64,000 bases of DNA from Sutcliffiella sp. FSL R7-0096 (GCF_038595065.1 NZ_CP152003.1:1096001-1160000); one strand, 5' to 3'. Positions 35,308 to 44,113 are shown, numbered from the stretch's first letter. A program made the numbers and translations. The notes: generated by a model from the letters alone, not told the origin.

Positions 35308-35350
35308 AAGGGACGGTTACGACTCGTTGGACGCGAGTAGATGTCCCCTT
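35308..35350. repeat. GGGACA-type nested hairpin after rsbK
   Basis: AAGGGAC pairs with GTCCCCTT, with an inner ACTCG/CGAGT stem. It is the same kind of element as at 9007 and 45089 and may end or trim the rsbK transcript. Confidence 0.6.
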
Positions 35351-35357
35351 CCATGTA

Positions 35358-35569
35358 GGCTGTTTTCGTAAACTTTGTTGCTTTTTCGTACTTACGAAAC
35401 TAACGTTAGATTCCTTATATTCGTGCTCTTTTCCCTGTAGAGCTAAATGTATTACATGTATATGTTAGAGTATGTAAGCAGTGAAAAGTCCAATTACCGA
35501 CTTTTCTAGTAAAAAGTCCAACTGCCGACTTTTTACTAGTGAATAGCAACAATCTTTGATAAAAGAGCC
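35358..35569. repeat. Dispersed inverted-repeat element, copy 2 (longest)
   Basis: Begins GGCTGTTTTCGTAAAC and ends TCTTTGATAAAAGAGCC; the terminal 25 bp are inverted repeats meeting in TTGTTGCT/AGCAACAA. This copy holds the AAAAGTCC-AA-(T/C)-GCCGACTTTT unit twice in tandem (35488-35540). It separates rsbK from rsbM. Confidence 0.85.
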
Positions 35570-35607
35570 ATTTTGTAAGATTTGAGATTTTGGAGGCAGG
35601 ATTACCA

Positions 35608-36426
35608 GTGGACAAGCATGACTTGGAACTAGATTTATTCTTAACCGCAGTTTATCGGCTTTCGGGATTTGATTTTAGAAAATATATGAAGTCTTCCATC
35701 ATGAGAAGAGTGGAAAATAGATTAAGGCTAGAAGGATTGAAAAATATCAGTCAGCTGACAGAACAAATCATTCATCATGAAGTGTATTTGAAAAAAGTAT
35801 TAGATGACTTCTCCATCAATGTGACAGAGATGTTCCGTGATCCTTCCTTTTTCTTGTCTTTTCGCGAAAAAGTGATTCCACTTTTGAAGGAAATGCCGGA
35901 AATAAGAGTGTGGCACGCAGGCTGTTCATCTGGAGAAGAAGCTTATTCAATGGCTATCTTACTGGAAGAGGAAGGTTTGAGTCATAAGTCAAAGATATAC
36001 GCAACGGACATGAATGAGAAGATACTGGAGAAGGCAGGAAAAGGAATAATCCCCCTTTCCAAAATGAAAACTTATACAAAAAATTATATGCAAGCTGGCG
36101 GAAAGACTGCCTTTTCGGAGTATTATCATTCCGATCATCAGTTTGCCTATATTAACGATGAATTATTGAATAGAATCGTGTTTGCACAGCATAATTTGGT
36201 GACAGACCGTTCCTTTAATGAGTTTCATATCATCATATGTCGGAATGTATTAATCTATTTTAATTTGGAATTGCAGCATAATGTGATTGAATTGTTTCAG
36301 GAGAGTTTGGGGGCTAGAGGCTTTCTTGGTCTTGGAAGTAAGGAAGCTTTACGTCTTGATGCACATCCGGGATTTGAAGAGTTCGATCTTTATGATAAGA
36401 TATACCGAAAAAAAGCGGAAAGCTAG
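35608..36426 (+). CDS. rsbM: RsbM-like CheR-family methyltransferase
   Basis: This 272-residue SAM-dependent protein-glutamate methyltransferase has the CheR N-terminal helical domain (about 5-75, DFRKYMKSSIMRRVENRLR-like), then the SAM-binding VWHAGCSSGEEAYS (101-114), ATDMNEKIL (about 134-142) and the ICRNVLIYF motif (about 212-220). No chemotaxis genes lie nearby; by analogy with Bacillus cereus RsbM it methylates RsbK and damps sigma-B activation. GTG 35608 is chosen because GGAGGCAGG is seven bases before it, within which the alternative TTG 35590 lies. It lies downstream of rsbK across a repeat element. Confidence 0.87.
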   Translation: MDKHDLELDLFLTAVYRLSGFDFRKYMKSSIMRRVENRLRLEGLKNISQLTEQIIHHEVYLKKVLDDFSINVTEMFRDPSFFLSFREKVIPLLKEMPEIRVWHAGCSSGEEAYSMAILLEEEGLSHKSKIYATDMNEKILEKAGKGIIPLSKMKTYTKNYMQAGGKTAFSEYYHSDHQFAYINDELLNRIVFAQHNLVTDRSFNEFHIIICRNVLIYFNLELQHNVIELFQESLGARGFLGLGSKEALRLDAHPGFEEFDLYDKIYRKKAES

Positions 36427-36455
36427 GATATTATCCTGGCTCTCCGCTTTTTTCA
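36409..36455 (+). terminator. Terminator of rsbM
   Basis: A long stem (AAAAAAGCGGA ... TCCGCTTTTTT with inner AGCTAGGATA/TATCCTGGCT) overlaps the stop codon. The loop is tiny and the T run is six or more. Confidence 0.9.
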
Positions 36456-36555
36456 TACGCTATGCGGTTGATTTCATTCACCTATAGAAGAATGAAATGC
36501 CTTCCTACATTAAGGAACCTAAAATAGCCGTTAACCTAACTTACTTACGAATTTC

Positions 36556-36733
36556 AGCTGTGGATTGGAGCAAATGGCGGAGACTCCTCGAAAATGCTAC
36601 GCATTTTCTTCGTGCGATGATTCGCTTCCGTAGCCTTCCTTGTCCTACGGGGGAGTAGCGGCAATGTTGAGACCCCGCAACGCAGTGAGGAGGCCCCTTA
36701 GGATAAGCTCAGCCATTTGTGGAAAGGAACAGC
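36556..36733. repeat. GC-rich dispersed element between convergent rsbM and rsbY
   Basis: The ends GCTGTGG...CAAATGG and CCATTTG...ACAGC are complementary, and the interior has the GAGACCCCGCAACGCAGTGA and GCCCCTTAGGA blocks also seen at 57471-57595. No open frame is convincing. Confidence 0.65.
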
Positions 36734-36764
36734 GGCGATTAATCAATCGCCCTGTTTTTCTTGT

Positions 36765-37907
36765 TCACCTTGCCTGTATGAGGACTACACACATATCATC
36801 AGATGCTTCTGCTTGGGTTTCTTCGGGCAAAACCAAATGAATAGGTTCTGGAATGTTTGGCAGATCCCAAAGCTTAGAGGCAGATTTGATAAACTGCGGA
36901 TATTGGTTCATGCCAACCTTCTCCATTGTTTCCACCACCCCGTCCGTATAAAGCATGATTTGAACGGAATCCTCGTAGGAGATGGATGTTTTCGTAATAT
37001 CCACCTTTTCAAAAAAACCAAGTGCACAAGTACGGTTGGAAAGCTCTACAACTTCGCCTTCATCGACTAGGGCAAAGCCTGCCGGATGACCTGCGTTGAC
37101 GTATTCCAACGTCTTTTCTTCTGTATCTATCACCAGGTAGATAGCAGTAAAATAATACGGAATCTGTTGATTGCGTAAATTCAATGCATGCATCCAACGG
37201 TTCAATTCGCTAATAACAAATCCAGGATCTGCACACCCTCGGATGGAGTCACGCAAAACCGAAGAAATGAACATGCAGACCAGGGAAGCCGAGATTCCGT
37301 GTCCCATCATATCCAAGAGGATGACCGCATATCTCGATTTATCAATCTTATACCAATAATACATATCACCTGCTAGTTTATAGGCAGGTATGTAGGATGC
37401 TTTCACGGTGAATTGCTCATCAAAAATCGGTTCGGATAAAAGGCTGTTCTGGACTTGTTGGGAAAGATCCAATTGATTTCTTATCTTTTCAGCCTGTTTC
37501 TTATTCTTATCTTTTTCTTGTTTCAACCTAAGGACGACCCGTATCCGTGCAAGTAGTTCCGTTTTATTGATCGGTTTCATCACATAATCCAATCCACCTG
37601 CATCCAATGCTTCCGCCACTTTATTGGAATCTTCCAATGCCGTGACAAATATGACAGGGATATCTTTCAGATGGGGGACCATCTGAAGCGTACGGCAGGC
37701 CTCAATTCCATCTATCTCTGGCATCATAATATCCATCAAAATGATGTCGACGGGCATTCTAGGTGATGAGGGATTATCCACGTTTAAGTAATCAAACATC
37801 TCTTTGGCGGAAGTGAAGGATAAATATTCTTTATAGCCCGCCCTTTTCAAAATGTTCTCTATGACAAACAAATTGACCTGGTTATCATCCACAATTAAAA
37901 TGCCCAT
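36765..37907 (-). CDS. rsbY: RsbY-like response regulator with PP2C phosphatase domain
   Basis: The 380-residue protein has an N-terminal receiver domain (acidic D7-D8, phosphoacceptor D59 in ILMDIMMP) joined by a coiled linker (about 125-155) to a SpoIIE/RsbU-type PP2C domain (about 165-378; LAGDMYYWY, LLDMMGHGISASL, LYTDGVVE, DDMCVVLIQ). In the Bacillus cereus scheme RsbK phosphorylates RsbY, which then dephosphorylates RsbV so that sigma-B is freed. A good sigma-B promoter lies before it (37958-37983), giving positive feedback. rsbV, rsbW and sigB are not in the window. Confidence 0.88.
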   Translation of the reverse strand: MGILIVDDNQVNLFVIENILKRAGYKEYLSFTSAKEMFDYLNVDNPSSPRMPVDIILMDIMMPEIDGIEACRTLQMVPHLKDIPVIFVTALEDSNKVAEALDAGGLDYVMKPINKTELLARIRVVLRLKQEKDKNKKQAEKIRNQLDLSQQVQNSLLSEPIFDEQFTVKASYIPAYKLAGDMYYWYKIDKSRYAVILLDMMGHGISASLVCMFISSVLRDSIRGCADPGFVISELNRWMHALNLRNQQIPYYFTAIYLVIDTEEKTLEYVNAGHPAGFALVDEGEVVELSNRTCALGFFEKVDITKTSISYEDSVQIMLYTDGVVETMEKVGMNQYPQFIKSASKLWDLPNIPEPIHLVLPEETQAEASDDMCVVLIQAR

Positions 37908-37957
37908 TTCTGTTTTTCTCCTCTATGTATATGAAATAGTAAACAATCTTATTGTTA

Positions 37958-37983
37958 ATACCCCTAAGGGAACGAGATGAAAC
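37958..37983 (-). promoter_or_regulatory. Sigma-B promoter of rsbY
   Basis: On the minus strand GTTTCA (37983-37978), a 14-bp spacer and GGGTAT (37963-37958) match the sigma-B consensus GTTTWW-N12-15-GGGWAW at nearly every position. Confidence 0.8.
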
Positions 37984-38052
37984 ACGAATAACGAAACTTT
38001 TTTAAATCTAATCTTATTGTAACTCTTAAGTATAAGAGAGTACATTCATTAT

Positions 38053-38078
38053 GTTTTGACATTACTTATTAAGGGTAT
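38053..38078 (+). promoter_or_regulatory. Sigma-B promoter of the YqcI/YcgG-family gene
   Basis: GTTTTG (38053-38058), a 14-bp spacer and GGGTAT (38073-38078) match the sigma-B consensus, 45 bp before the ATG at 38123. Confidence 0.8.
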
Positions 38079-38122
38079 TTTCCAAGTTATGAAGATTAAT
38101 AATTTCATTAAGAGGTGATTGC

Positions 38123-38869
38123 ATGGAGACAGCAGTTCGTACAACAAAGGGAAAATTGCTGACAAAAGAAGAGATGACCAATCCTGAAATAGTCCCTGAA
38201 TGGGTGATAAGGGAATATACGAATTTCCGGAGTGTGGTAACGGATAAGACGTTTCCTTGCTACTTTGGCATGAGTGCAGAGAAAAAAGGAGAGCTGCGTT
38301 ATTCTTATATAACACATGACAACTGGACACATCTCCCGGAAACTTTACGTGATTTTCAAGCACTATTCGATGAAGGGAAACCACTAGTCCGTCACGGCCT
38401 TTTTCTGTTTGTGGAACCTGAAACGGAGGAAAAGCAAATCCCTTATTATCGTGAGTATTTCTGGGACATTCTACAGTTTTTACATATGAAAGATGATAAA
38501 CCGTGGCCAAAGGATTATCCTACAGATCCTGATCACCATTTATGGGCATTCTCTTTTTCCGATGAACCATATTTCGTATTCGGTAATGCTCCTGCCTATA
38601 AACAAAGGAAAACAAGGGATCTTGGTAGCAGCCTTATCCTTGGCTTCCAACCACGACGTATTTTTGAAGGACTCGAAGGAACTTCTAAAGGTGGCATAAT
38701 GTCCCGCGAGAAAGTAAGGGAACGAGTGGAAAAGTGGGATAACCTTCCTACCCACCCGAATATCAGCCATTATGGAGATCCGAACCATCGGGAGTGGAAG
38801 CAATATTTCATCGGGGACGATGTAAAACCGATAGAAGGAAAATGTCCATTTTCCTTTATGAAAAAATAA
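38123..38869 (+). CDS. YqcI/YcgG-family protein
   Basis: The 248-residue cytoplasmic protein belongs to the YqcI/YcgG family by its FPCYFGMSAEKKG segment (about 53-65), the long aromatic middle and the C-terminal cysteine-containing GKCPFSF (about 239-245). The family has no established reaction known to me; the two conserved cysteines suggest metal or heme/redox contact (inference). Its sigma-B promoter faces that of rsbY, so it is likely a general-stress gene. ATG 38123 follows AGAGGTG. Confidence 0.83.
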   Translation: METAVRTTKGKLLTKEEMTNPEIVPEWVIREYTNFRSVVTDKTFPCYFGMSAEKKGELRYSYITHDNWTHLPETLRDFQALFDEGKPLVRHGLFLFVEPETEEKQIPYYREYFWDILQFLHMKDDKPWPKDYPTDPDHHLWAFSFSDEPYFVFGNAPAYKQRKTRDLGSSLILGFQPRRIFEGLEGTSKGGIMSREKVRERVEKWDNLPTHPNISHYGDPNHREWKQYFIGDDVKPIEGKCPFSFMKK

Positions 38870-38891
38870 GACTAGACCCAAACCCATACAC

Positions 38892-38935
38892 CCTGACTAA
38901 CTGTGCCAATAGCATAGGAGTCAGGTTATTTTTTT
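38892..38935 (+). terminator. Terminator after the YqcI/YcgG-family gene
   Basis: CCTGACT pairs with AGTCAGG across a 20-base loop and is followed by a run of eight T residues. Confidence 0.75.
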
Positions 38936-38941
38936 GGAGAA

Positions 38942-39049
38942 GGCTGTATTCGTAAACATTGTTGCTTTTACGTATGAGTAGGTAAACTGTAAAAAGTCCC
39001 ATTGCCGACTTTTTACTAGTGAGTAGCAACAATCTTTGAGAAAAGAGCT
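38942..39049. repeat. Dispersed inverted-repeat element, copy 3 (short form)
   Basis: Begins GGCTGTATTCGTAAAC and ends TCTTTGAGAAAAGAGCT, with the inner TTGCCGACTTTTTACTAGTG. It is only 108 bp, as the middle part present in copies 1 and 2 is missing. Confidence 0.82.
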
Positions 39050-39181
39050 TTGGAGAAAGATCAGCAATCCTTAACCTAAAAACAGTAGCTTCATAGGAAA
39101 GAAGTTTCATATCATTTTAAATTTTCTGGTATGATAGAAATAGAGTGATTGCGAAAAAACAAGTTGAAGGTGGCTGGCAAA

Positions 39182-40312
39182 ATGGAGGCTTCTGAGAAAC
39201 TCACACTGTACTTAGAAGAAAATCATGAGCAATTTATCCAAAATTGGAGAAATAAAAGTGTAATATCGGAGAATGACCTATATAAAGAAGAAGTCATCCG
39301 TAACGGAAGGCAAATGTACCAGCTGGTCAAAAAAGCGATCAAAGAGCCGCTGACCGAAGAAGAAATCACCATGCTGGCAAACAAGACGGCCCAGGAGCGG
39401 GTGCAGGCAAATGTTAACATCAGTGAATTTGTCTACAATGTGAATACCGGCAGAAGTGAAGTCGTCAAGTGGGTATGGAAATCGGGGATACCTAGTAAGG
39501 AGCTGCAGCCTTTCATTGATCAAATCAATGATCTATTTGACCAATTTTCCTATTTGGCAGTACGAAAATATACGCAAATAAAAGAACAACAGCTGGAAGA
39601 AAAGGAATTGTACATTAACCAGACTCATAAGGAGCGCCTAACGATATTAGGACAAATGAGCTCAAGTTTTGTTCATGAATTCCGAAACCCTTTGACTTCT
39701 GTTATCGGCTTTACAAGACTTTTGCAGAATGAACTTCCGGATCATCCGTATTTGGAAATCATGCGACATGAACTGGATCAGCTAAATTATCGTATATCGC
39801 AATTTCTCCATGTGTCTAGGAAGGAATTAATTGAAAGTAAGAGAGAAGAGGTCAATCTGTCTTTTCTTTTGCAGGAACTGGTGGAATTCTTATATCCGAG
39901 TTTATTGGATGGGGATGTCGTCATTCATTTGGATATCGATCCCACAATCAGTCTGTTTGCCAATAAGGATGAACTTAGGCAGGTCTGTTTGAATCTCATC
40001 ATCAATTCCATTGATGCGCTTCAACAAATGAAAGATAAAGTAAGGACGATAGAGGTTGTTTGTGTAGAAAAGGGGAATGTGATGGAGCTATCCATTACCA
40101 ATAACGGGCCGAAGATCGGGGAGGATTCGATACATGCCATTTTCGAGCCATTTTTCACCACGAAGGATCTCGGGACGGGAATCGGCCTTTATATCTGTAA
40201 AAAACTGATTGAAAAGCATGACGGGGAGATTTATTGCAAATCAAATGAAGAGCAGACAAGTTTCATTCTCAGAATGCCAGCAAAAACGATAGAACACGAG
40301 AAATCCTCTTAA
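39182..40312 (+). CDS. Sporulation-type sensor histidine kinase, cytoplasmic
   Basis: The 376-residue kinase lacks membrane segments. Its N-terminal 140 residues are helical and resemble the RsbR N-terminal sensor domain (repeated W-x-x-x-x in helices). The kinase core has HisKA SSSFVHEFRNPLTSVIGF (His near 173), N box LNLIINSIDALQ, G1-like TNNGPKIG, and GLYICKKLIEKHDG. The HEFRNPLTSV phosphoacceptor is like that of KinA-KinE and related kinases that feed Spo0F. ATG 39182 is chosen because AAGGTGG is nine bases before it. The stimulus is unknown; no response regulator is adjacent. Confidence 0.85.
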   Translation: MEASEKLTLYLEENHEQFIQNWRNKSVISENDLYKEEVIRNGRQMYQLVKKAIKEPLTEEEITMLANKTAQERVQANVNISEFVYNVNTGRSEVVKWVWKSGIPSKELQPFIDQINDLFDQFSYLAVRKYTQIKEQQLEEKELYINQTHKERLTILGQMSSSFVHEFRNPLTSVIGFTRLLQNELPDHPYLEIMRHELDQLNYRISQFLHVSRKELIESKREEVNLSFLLQELVEFLYPSLLDGDVVIHLDIDPTISLFANKDELRQVCLNLIINSIDALQQMKDKVRTIEVVCVEKGNVMELSITNNGPKIGEDSIHAIFEPFFTTKDLGTGIGLYICKKLIEKHDGEIYCKSNEEQTSFILRMPAKTIEHEKSS

Positions 40313-40337
40313 GCATTTTAGCTTGGGGATTTTTTTG
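40301..40337 (+). terminator. Terminator of the sensor kinase gene
   Basis: AAATCC..TTAAGC pairs with GCTT..GGATTT around the stop codon and is followed by seven T residues. Confidence 0.85.
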
Positions 40338-40340
40338 TTG

Positions 40341-40369
40341 TTGACATTTGGTGAATTATATATTAAATT
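40341..40369 (+). promoter_or_regulatory. Promoter of the T-box leader
   Basis: A consensus -35 TTGACA at 40341-40346 is followed after 17 bp by TAAATT (40364-40369) as a weak -10. The start would lie about 90 bp before stem I of the T-box. Confidence 0.55.
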
Positions 40370-40468
40370 ATAAATAATACTTTAACACCTAAAAGCGTTT
40401 AAGCGTTTAAGTGTGTTAGTGAAATTGTTTGGTTGGAGCAGAGTGGAGCATAGAAAATTAATAGTTTG

Positions 40469-40673
40469 ATAGCCTTGTATAAAGTAGTCGGCGTATTTGC
40501 AGCAGGTAGAGACTGGGTGGTTGGTGAAAACCCAGGCGGAGCGGGGGATGAAATACAGTACATATTTTCAACAGGCTATTCTTTAGATGAGTGGGCAAGC
40601 GTTCAGTTTGCCAATTAGGGTGGTACCGCGGAGCTTCTTCGTCCCTTGTTTTTAGGGATGAAGGGGCTTTTTT
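40469..40673 (+). ncRNA. T-box riboswitch, tyrosine specifier
   Basis: Stem I is closed by ATAGCCTTGTA (from 40469) pairing with CAACAGGCTAT (40569-40579). Its 3' side has GAAATACAGT, where UAC (40554-40556) is in the specifier position and codes for Tyr. The T-box sequence AGGGTGGTACCGCG (40617-40630; UGGU bulge for a discriminator A) is followed by a terminator, GCTTCTTCGTCCCT/AGGGATGAAGGGGC plus T run (40632-40673). Uncharged tRNA-Tyr should permit read-through into the NhaC gene. Confidence 0.88.
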
Positions 40674-40718
40674 GGTGCACATTAACAACAAGCGCAATCA
40701 ACTATTGGGGGGAACATC

Positions 40719-42119
40719 ATGGAGCAGCAAGTACAGAAGGATCAATTAAACATCAGTGGAATTGCGGCTCTTGGCTTGGTTGTAAGCATAATAGCTATTA
40801 TATCTATTTCATTATTCATTTTTGAAGCAGAGCCGCATATTCCTATTTTTGCAAGCATTGTGGTATTAATATTATTTTCATTAGTAAAAAGACAGTCGTG
40901 GGAATTTATTGAGACTGGCATAAAAAACGGCTTGAAGGAAGGGCTCATCCCAATTCTTTTATTTATATTAATTGGTATCCTGATTGGGGTCTGGATGCTA
41001 TCAGGGACGATCCCGACGTTCATCTACTATGGCGGGCAGCTCATTTCTGCGAGTCTATTTCTGCCGAGCGTGTTTATCATCACGGCTATTATCGGGATTA
41101 GTATTGGGAGTTCATTTACAACTACCGCTACGGTCGGTGTGGCATTTATCGCACTTGGTACAGGGATGGGCTTCAATCCGGCTATCGTGGCTGGTGCCAT
41201 CATTTCTGGAGCACTTTTAGGCGATAAGATGTCACCTCTATCGGATACCACCAACATTGCGTCGGCAGTCTGTAAGGTGGACTTATTTGAACATATCCGT
41301 CATATGTTATGGACAACCATTCCGGCTGCTATCATCTGCCTTGTTGTATTCAGTTTTATGAGCAGTGGGGCAAGCGGCGGATCTGTTGGGAAGTTTGCGG
41401 ATTTGCCAGCTGTTCTGAAGGCGGAAGGTCTTGTGAGTATCTGGGCTTTGTTACCTGCCGTTGTCATGTTCGGAGTGGCATTGAAACGCGTACCGGCAAT
41501 CTTTGTCATGATGGTGGGGATCATTACAGGTTCGGCGATGGCGTTTATCCTGCAACCGGGAATCAGCATTGCCCAGCTGATGGATGTTATGCAAAACGGC
41601 TACACAGGAGCCACTGGAGATGAAGCGATGGACAGCATTCTATCCCAAGGTGGCATTCAAAAAATGATGTGGTCGGTTTCCTTGGTCTTATTGACACTAA
41701 GCATGGGTGGTTTGATTCAGCAACTGCGAGTGATGGACCGGATACTAGTAATGATACAGAGATTCGTCTCTTCAACAGGGAAGCTGATACTTGCGACAGT
41801 GGCTACCGCCATAGGTGTGAATGTTACAGTGGGTGAACAGTACATGTCGATAATTCTGACGGGACAGGGTTTTGAAAAGGAATATGAGAAGCAGGGCATT
41901 TCCTCTAAAAACCTTTCCAGGGTGTTGGAGGACGCAGGAACGGTCATCAATCCATTGATTCCGTATGGTGTCAGTGGTGTGTTCATGGCAGGGGTGCTTG
42001 GTGTGCCTGTATTGGATTACCTGCCATTCGCACTGTTCTGTTTGATCAGTCCGCTGTTGAGCTTGTTCTATGGGTTTACAGGGATCAGTATCAGGAAGAG
42101 AGAGCGTGTGGAAGGATAA
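40719..42119 (+). CDS. NhaC-family antiporter under tyrosine T-box control
   Basis: This 466-residue membrane protein has about 11-12 segments. Family signs are the GVWMLSGTIPTFIYYG region (about 90-105), SIGSSFTTTATVGVAF (about 128-143), GALLGDKMSPLSDTTNIAS (about 165-183) and the C-terminal GTVINPLIPYGVSG. NhaC proteins exchange sodium for protons, but members behind tyrosine T-boxes (YheL-like) are believed to carry tyrosine or a related acid. The T-box here with a UAC specifier supports a tyrosine-linked substrate. Strong GGGGGG ribosome site 10 bases before ATG 40719. Confidence 0.9.
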   Translation: MEQQVQKDQLNISGIAALGLVVSIIAIISISLFIFEAEPHIPIFASIVVLILFSLVKRQSWEFIETGIKNGLKEGLIPILLFILIGILIGVWMLSGTIPTFIYYGGQLISASLFLPSVFIITAIIGISIGSSFTTTATVGVAFIALGTGMGFNPAIVAGAIISGALLGDKMSPLSDTTNIASAVCKVDLFEHIRHMLWTTIPAAIICLVVFSFMSSGASGGSVGKFADLPAVLKAEGLVSIWALLPAVVMFGVALKRVPAIFVMMVGIITGSAMAFILQPGISIAQLMDVMQNGYTGATGDEAMDSILSQGGIQKMMWSVSLVLLTLSMGGLIQQLRVMDRILVMIQRFVSSTGKLILATVATAIGVNVTVGEQYMSIILTGQGFEKEYEKQGISSKNLSRVLEDAGTVINPLIPYGVSGVFMAGVLGVPVLDYLPFALFCLISPLLSLFYGFTGISIRKRERVEG

Positions 42120-42126
42120 TAATGAT

Positions 42127-42168
42127 AAAAGCGTGCAGGGTTGGTTGATAACCATTGCACGCTTTTTC
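42127..42168. terminator. Bidirectional terminator
   Basis: A perfect 11-bp stem (AAAAGCGTGCA/TGCACGCTTTT) lies between the convergent nhaC-type and gntK genes. A and T runs flank it on both sides. Confidence 0.9.
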
Positions 42169-42179
42169 TATACGTCTAT

Positions 42180-43688
42180 TTAGTATTGCAACCTATCCAT
42201 CTCGGCGAACAAGGGTTTATTTTTATTATAAAGCTCCCGGTAGATGTGGTAGTATTCTTCATATCTTTCTACATTCCTTACAATTGGCAGCACCTCGTGT
42301 TTGATAGGAATATACTGCTTGATCGCTTCTATGGAGTCAACCTCCCCTAGCGCGTACAGTCCAAGCCAAGCTGCTCCCCAGGCAGTAGCTTGCTGGCTAT
42401 CAGGAACGGTGACGTTTTTTTTGAAAATATCTGCAGTCATTTGCACCCATAGAGGAGATTTCGCATAACTGCCGCTGATTATCAGTTTTTTCGTTGGTCC
42501 GGCCTTTTCATGGAGTGCCTCATGAATCTCATACATATTGAAGATGACACTTTCCATGACGCTACGAATCATATCTGCACTTGTATGGGAAAGAGTGAGC
42601 CCCATCCAACCCCCTTTTGCTTTGGCATTCCACTTGGGAGCCCGCTCCCCGTTCAGATAGGGAAGAAAAAATAATCCATTGGATCCTGCGCTTGATGTGG
42701 CGGCCAAAGCTTCAAGATCAGCGACTTCAATCGCCTCTTTCTTGGTTAAGGAAGAGAACTGCCTTGCAAGCCAGTGCATCAGAACAGCCCCATTATTGGT
42801 AGCACCACCTATGATATGACTCTCTTTTGTGAATGCATATTGAAATGTACGCTGTTCATAATCGGTCTTCTTTTCCTTAGTAAATCTGCGGAGTGCACCA
42901 CTCGATCCAAGGGTCAATGCGGTCTCCCCGTCGTCAATCGCCCCAACTCCCATATTCGCAAGGACGCCGTCGCTTGAGCCGATTATTAGGGGAGTGGTAG
43001 TATGTAAAAGCAATTCTTTTGCCACTTCTGCATTTAATGGGCCAACCTCCTTCGTACATGGAACAATGCGAGAAAGCTGTGATGCGTTTATTCCCGCGAT
43101 TGCCAGAGCGTCTTCTTCCCATTGTAATGTATGGATGTTAAAGAGTCCTGTTGCAGAGGCGATGGAATAATCCACTTGCCAAGTACCGGACCATTTGTAT
43201 AAAATAAACTCCTTGATAGAAACAAAACGGGCCGCTTCATAGTAAGGTGTGTACTGATTTTCCTTCATCCAGACGAGCTTCACAAAGGGGGACATCGGGT
43301 GTATGGGAGTACCAGTCTGTTCATATATGTCCCGACCATAGGAATCTCTCATGATGGCTGCTTGTGGATAGCTTCTTCCATCCGACCAAATAATCATCGG
43401 CGAAATTGGTTCGTTTTGCTCGTTGATACAAATGAGACTATGCATGGCAGATGAGATGCAAAGGCCAGAGATGTCTGTAGCGGCAATATTTTTTTGGCTG
43501 ATGGCAGTGGAGATAGCCAAACGTGCAGCCTTATCAATCTCTAAAGGATTCTGTTCTGAGTAGCCTAGTTTGGGATGGTAGGTGGAATAGGCACATTCAT
43601 ATTCTGAAACCACTTCCCCTTGTCTAGTGAAGATAACGGACTTAGTGGTGGAGGTGCCGATATCCAGACCAATAATATATTTGCTCAT
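42180..43688 (-). CDS. gntK: Gluconate kinase, FGGY family
   Basis: This 502-residue FGGY carbohydrate kinase has the N-terminal DIGTSTTKSVIF phosphate-binding segment (9-20), the hinge motif SSAMHSL (79-85), the GSSDGVLANMGVGAID region (about 239-254) and the C-terminal ISGSYAKSPLWVQMTADI motif (about 409-426). Sequence features match Bacillus GntK, which makes 6-phosphogluconate from gluconate and ATP. No gluconate permease, gntR or gntZ is adjacent, so the gene stands alone here. Xylulose kinase relatives cannot be fully excluded. Confidence 0.85.
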   Translation of the reverse strand: MSKYIIGLDIGTSTTKSVIFTRQGEVVSEYECAYSTYHPKLGYSEQNPLEIDKAARLAISTAISQKNIAATDISGLCISSAMHSLICINEQNEPISPMIIWSDGRSYPQAAIMRDSYGRDIYEQTGTPIHPMSPFVKLVWMKENQYTPYYEAARFVSIKEFILYKWSGTWQVDYSIASATGLFNIHTLQWEEDALAIAGINASQLSRIVPCTKEVGPLNAEVAKELLLHTTTPLIIGSSDGVLANMGVGAIDDGETALTLGSSGALRRFTKEKKTDYEQRTFQYAFTKESHIIGGATNNGAVLMHWLARQFSSLTKKEAIEVADLEALAATSSAGSNGLFFLPYLNGERAPKWNAKAKGGWMGLTLSHTSADMIRSVMESVIFNMYEIHEALHEKAGPTKKLIISGSYAKSPLWVQMTADIFKKNVTVPDSQQATAWGAAWLGLYALGEVDSIEAIKQYIPIKHEVLPIVRNVERYEEYYHIYRELYNKNKPLFAEMDRLQY

Positions 43689-43898
43689 GAGTTACTACAC
43701 ATCACTTTCAGGAGTATATCTTTAGTTTAATCGTTGAGTGGAAATAATATCAATCAGTAAAATAACTTTGTGGAAAAGTCAGAATTATTCCAATATAGGT
43801 GCAAAGTAATGTAATTATCAGTATTTTCTGATACGAAAGTCATAGATTTTTGGAGTTGCCCACAACGTTAAACCTTGATATATAAGATATACACACAT

Positions 43899-44013
43899 TT
43901 ATCCACATTATCAACAGGTTGTAGGATTCTTATCCACAAAATGTTATTCACAATTAAATGTTTAATTTATATTGATATAACAGGAAATCGAGGATTTAAC
44001 CACATTATCCACA
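43899..44013 (+). promoter_or_regulatory. DnaA-box cluster
   Basis: TTATCCACA occurs exactly at 43899, 43930 and 44005, and TTATTCACA at 43944; TTAACCACA at 43996 is a near match. All have the same orientation and lie in AT-rich DNA between gntK and the DoxX gene. No dnaA or dnaN is near, so this is not the replication origin. Bacillus subtilis is known to have DnaA-box clusters outside oriC that act in replication control or gene regulation. Confidence 0.75.
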
Positions 44014-44113
44014 ATGTAATGGACAACTATTATTAACATAAAAAAATATTGCGAACAATTTGTGAACTCTATTGTAGATGATCGGAAAACAATGTATAGT
44101 AAAGATAGAAAGT

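Noticed and set aside
35608..36426. Chemotaxis methyltransferase CheR
   Set aside because: No chemotaxis receptor, cheB or cheA gene is near; the neighbours are those of the sigma-B RsbK-RsbM-RsbY system.
43899..44013. Replication origin suggested by DnaA boxes
   Set aside because: No dnaA, dnaN or gidA-type genes and no DnaA-trio region are visible; a non-origin cluster is the safer reading.
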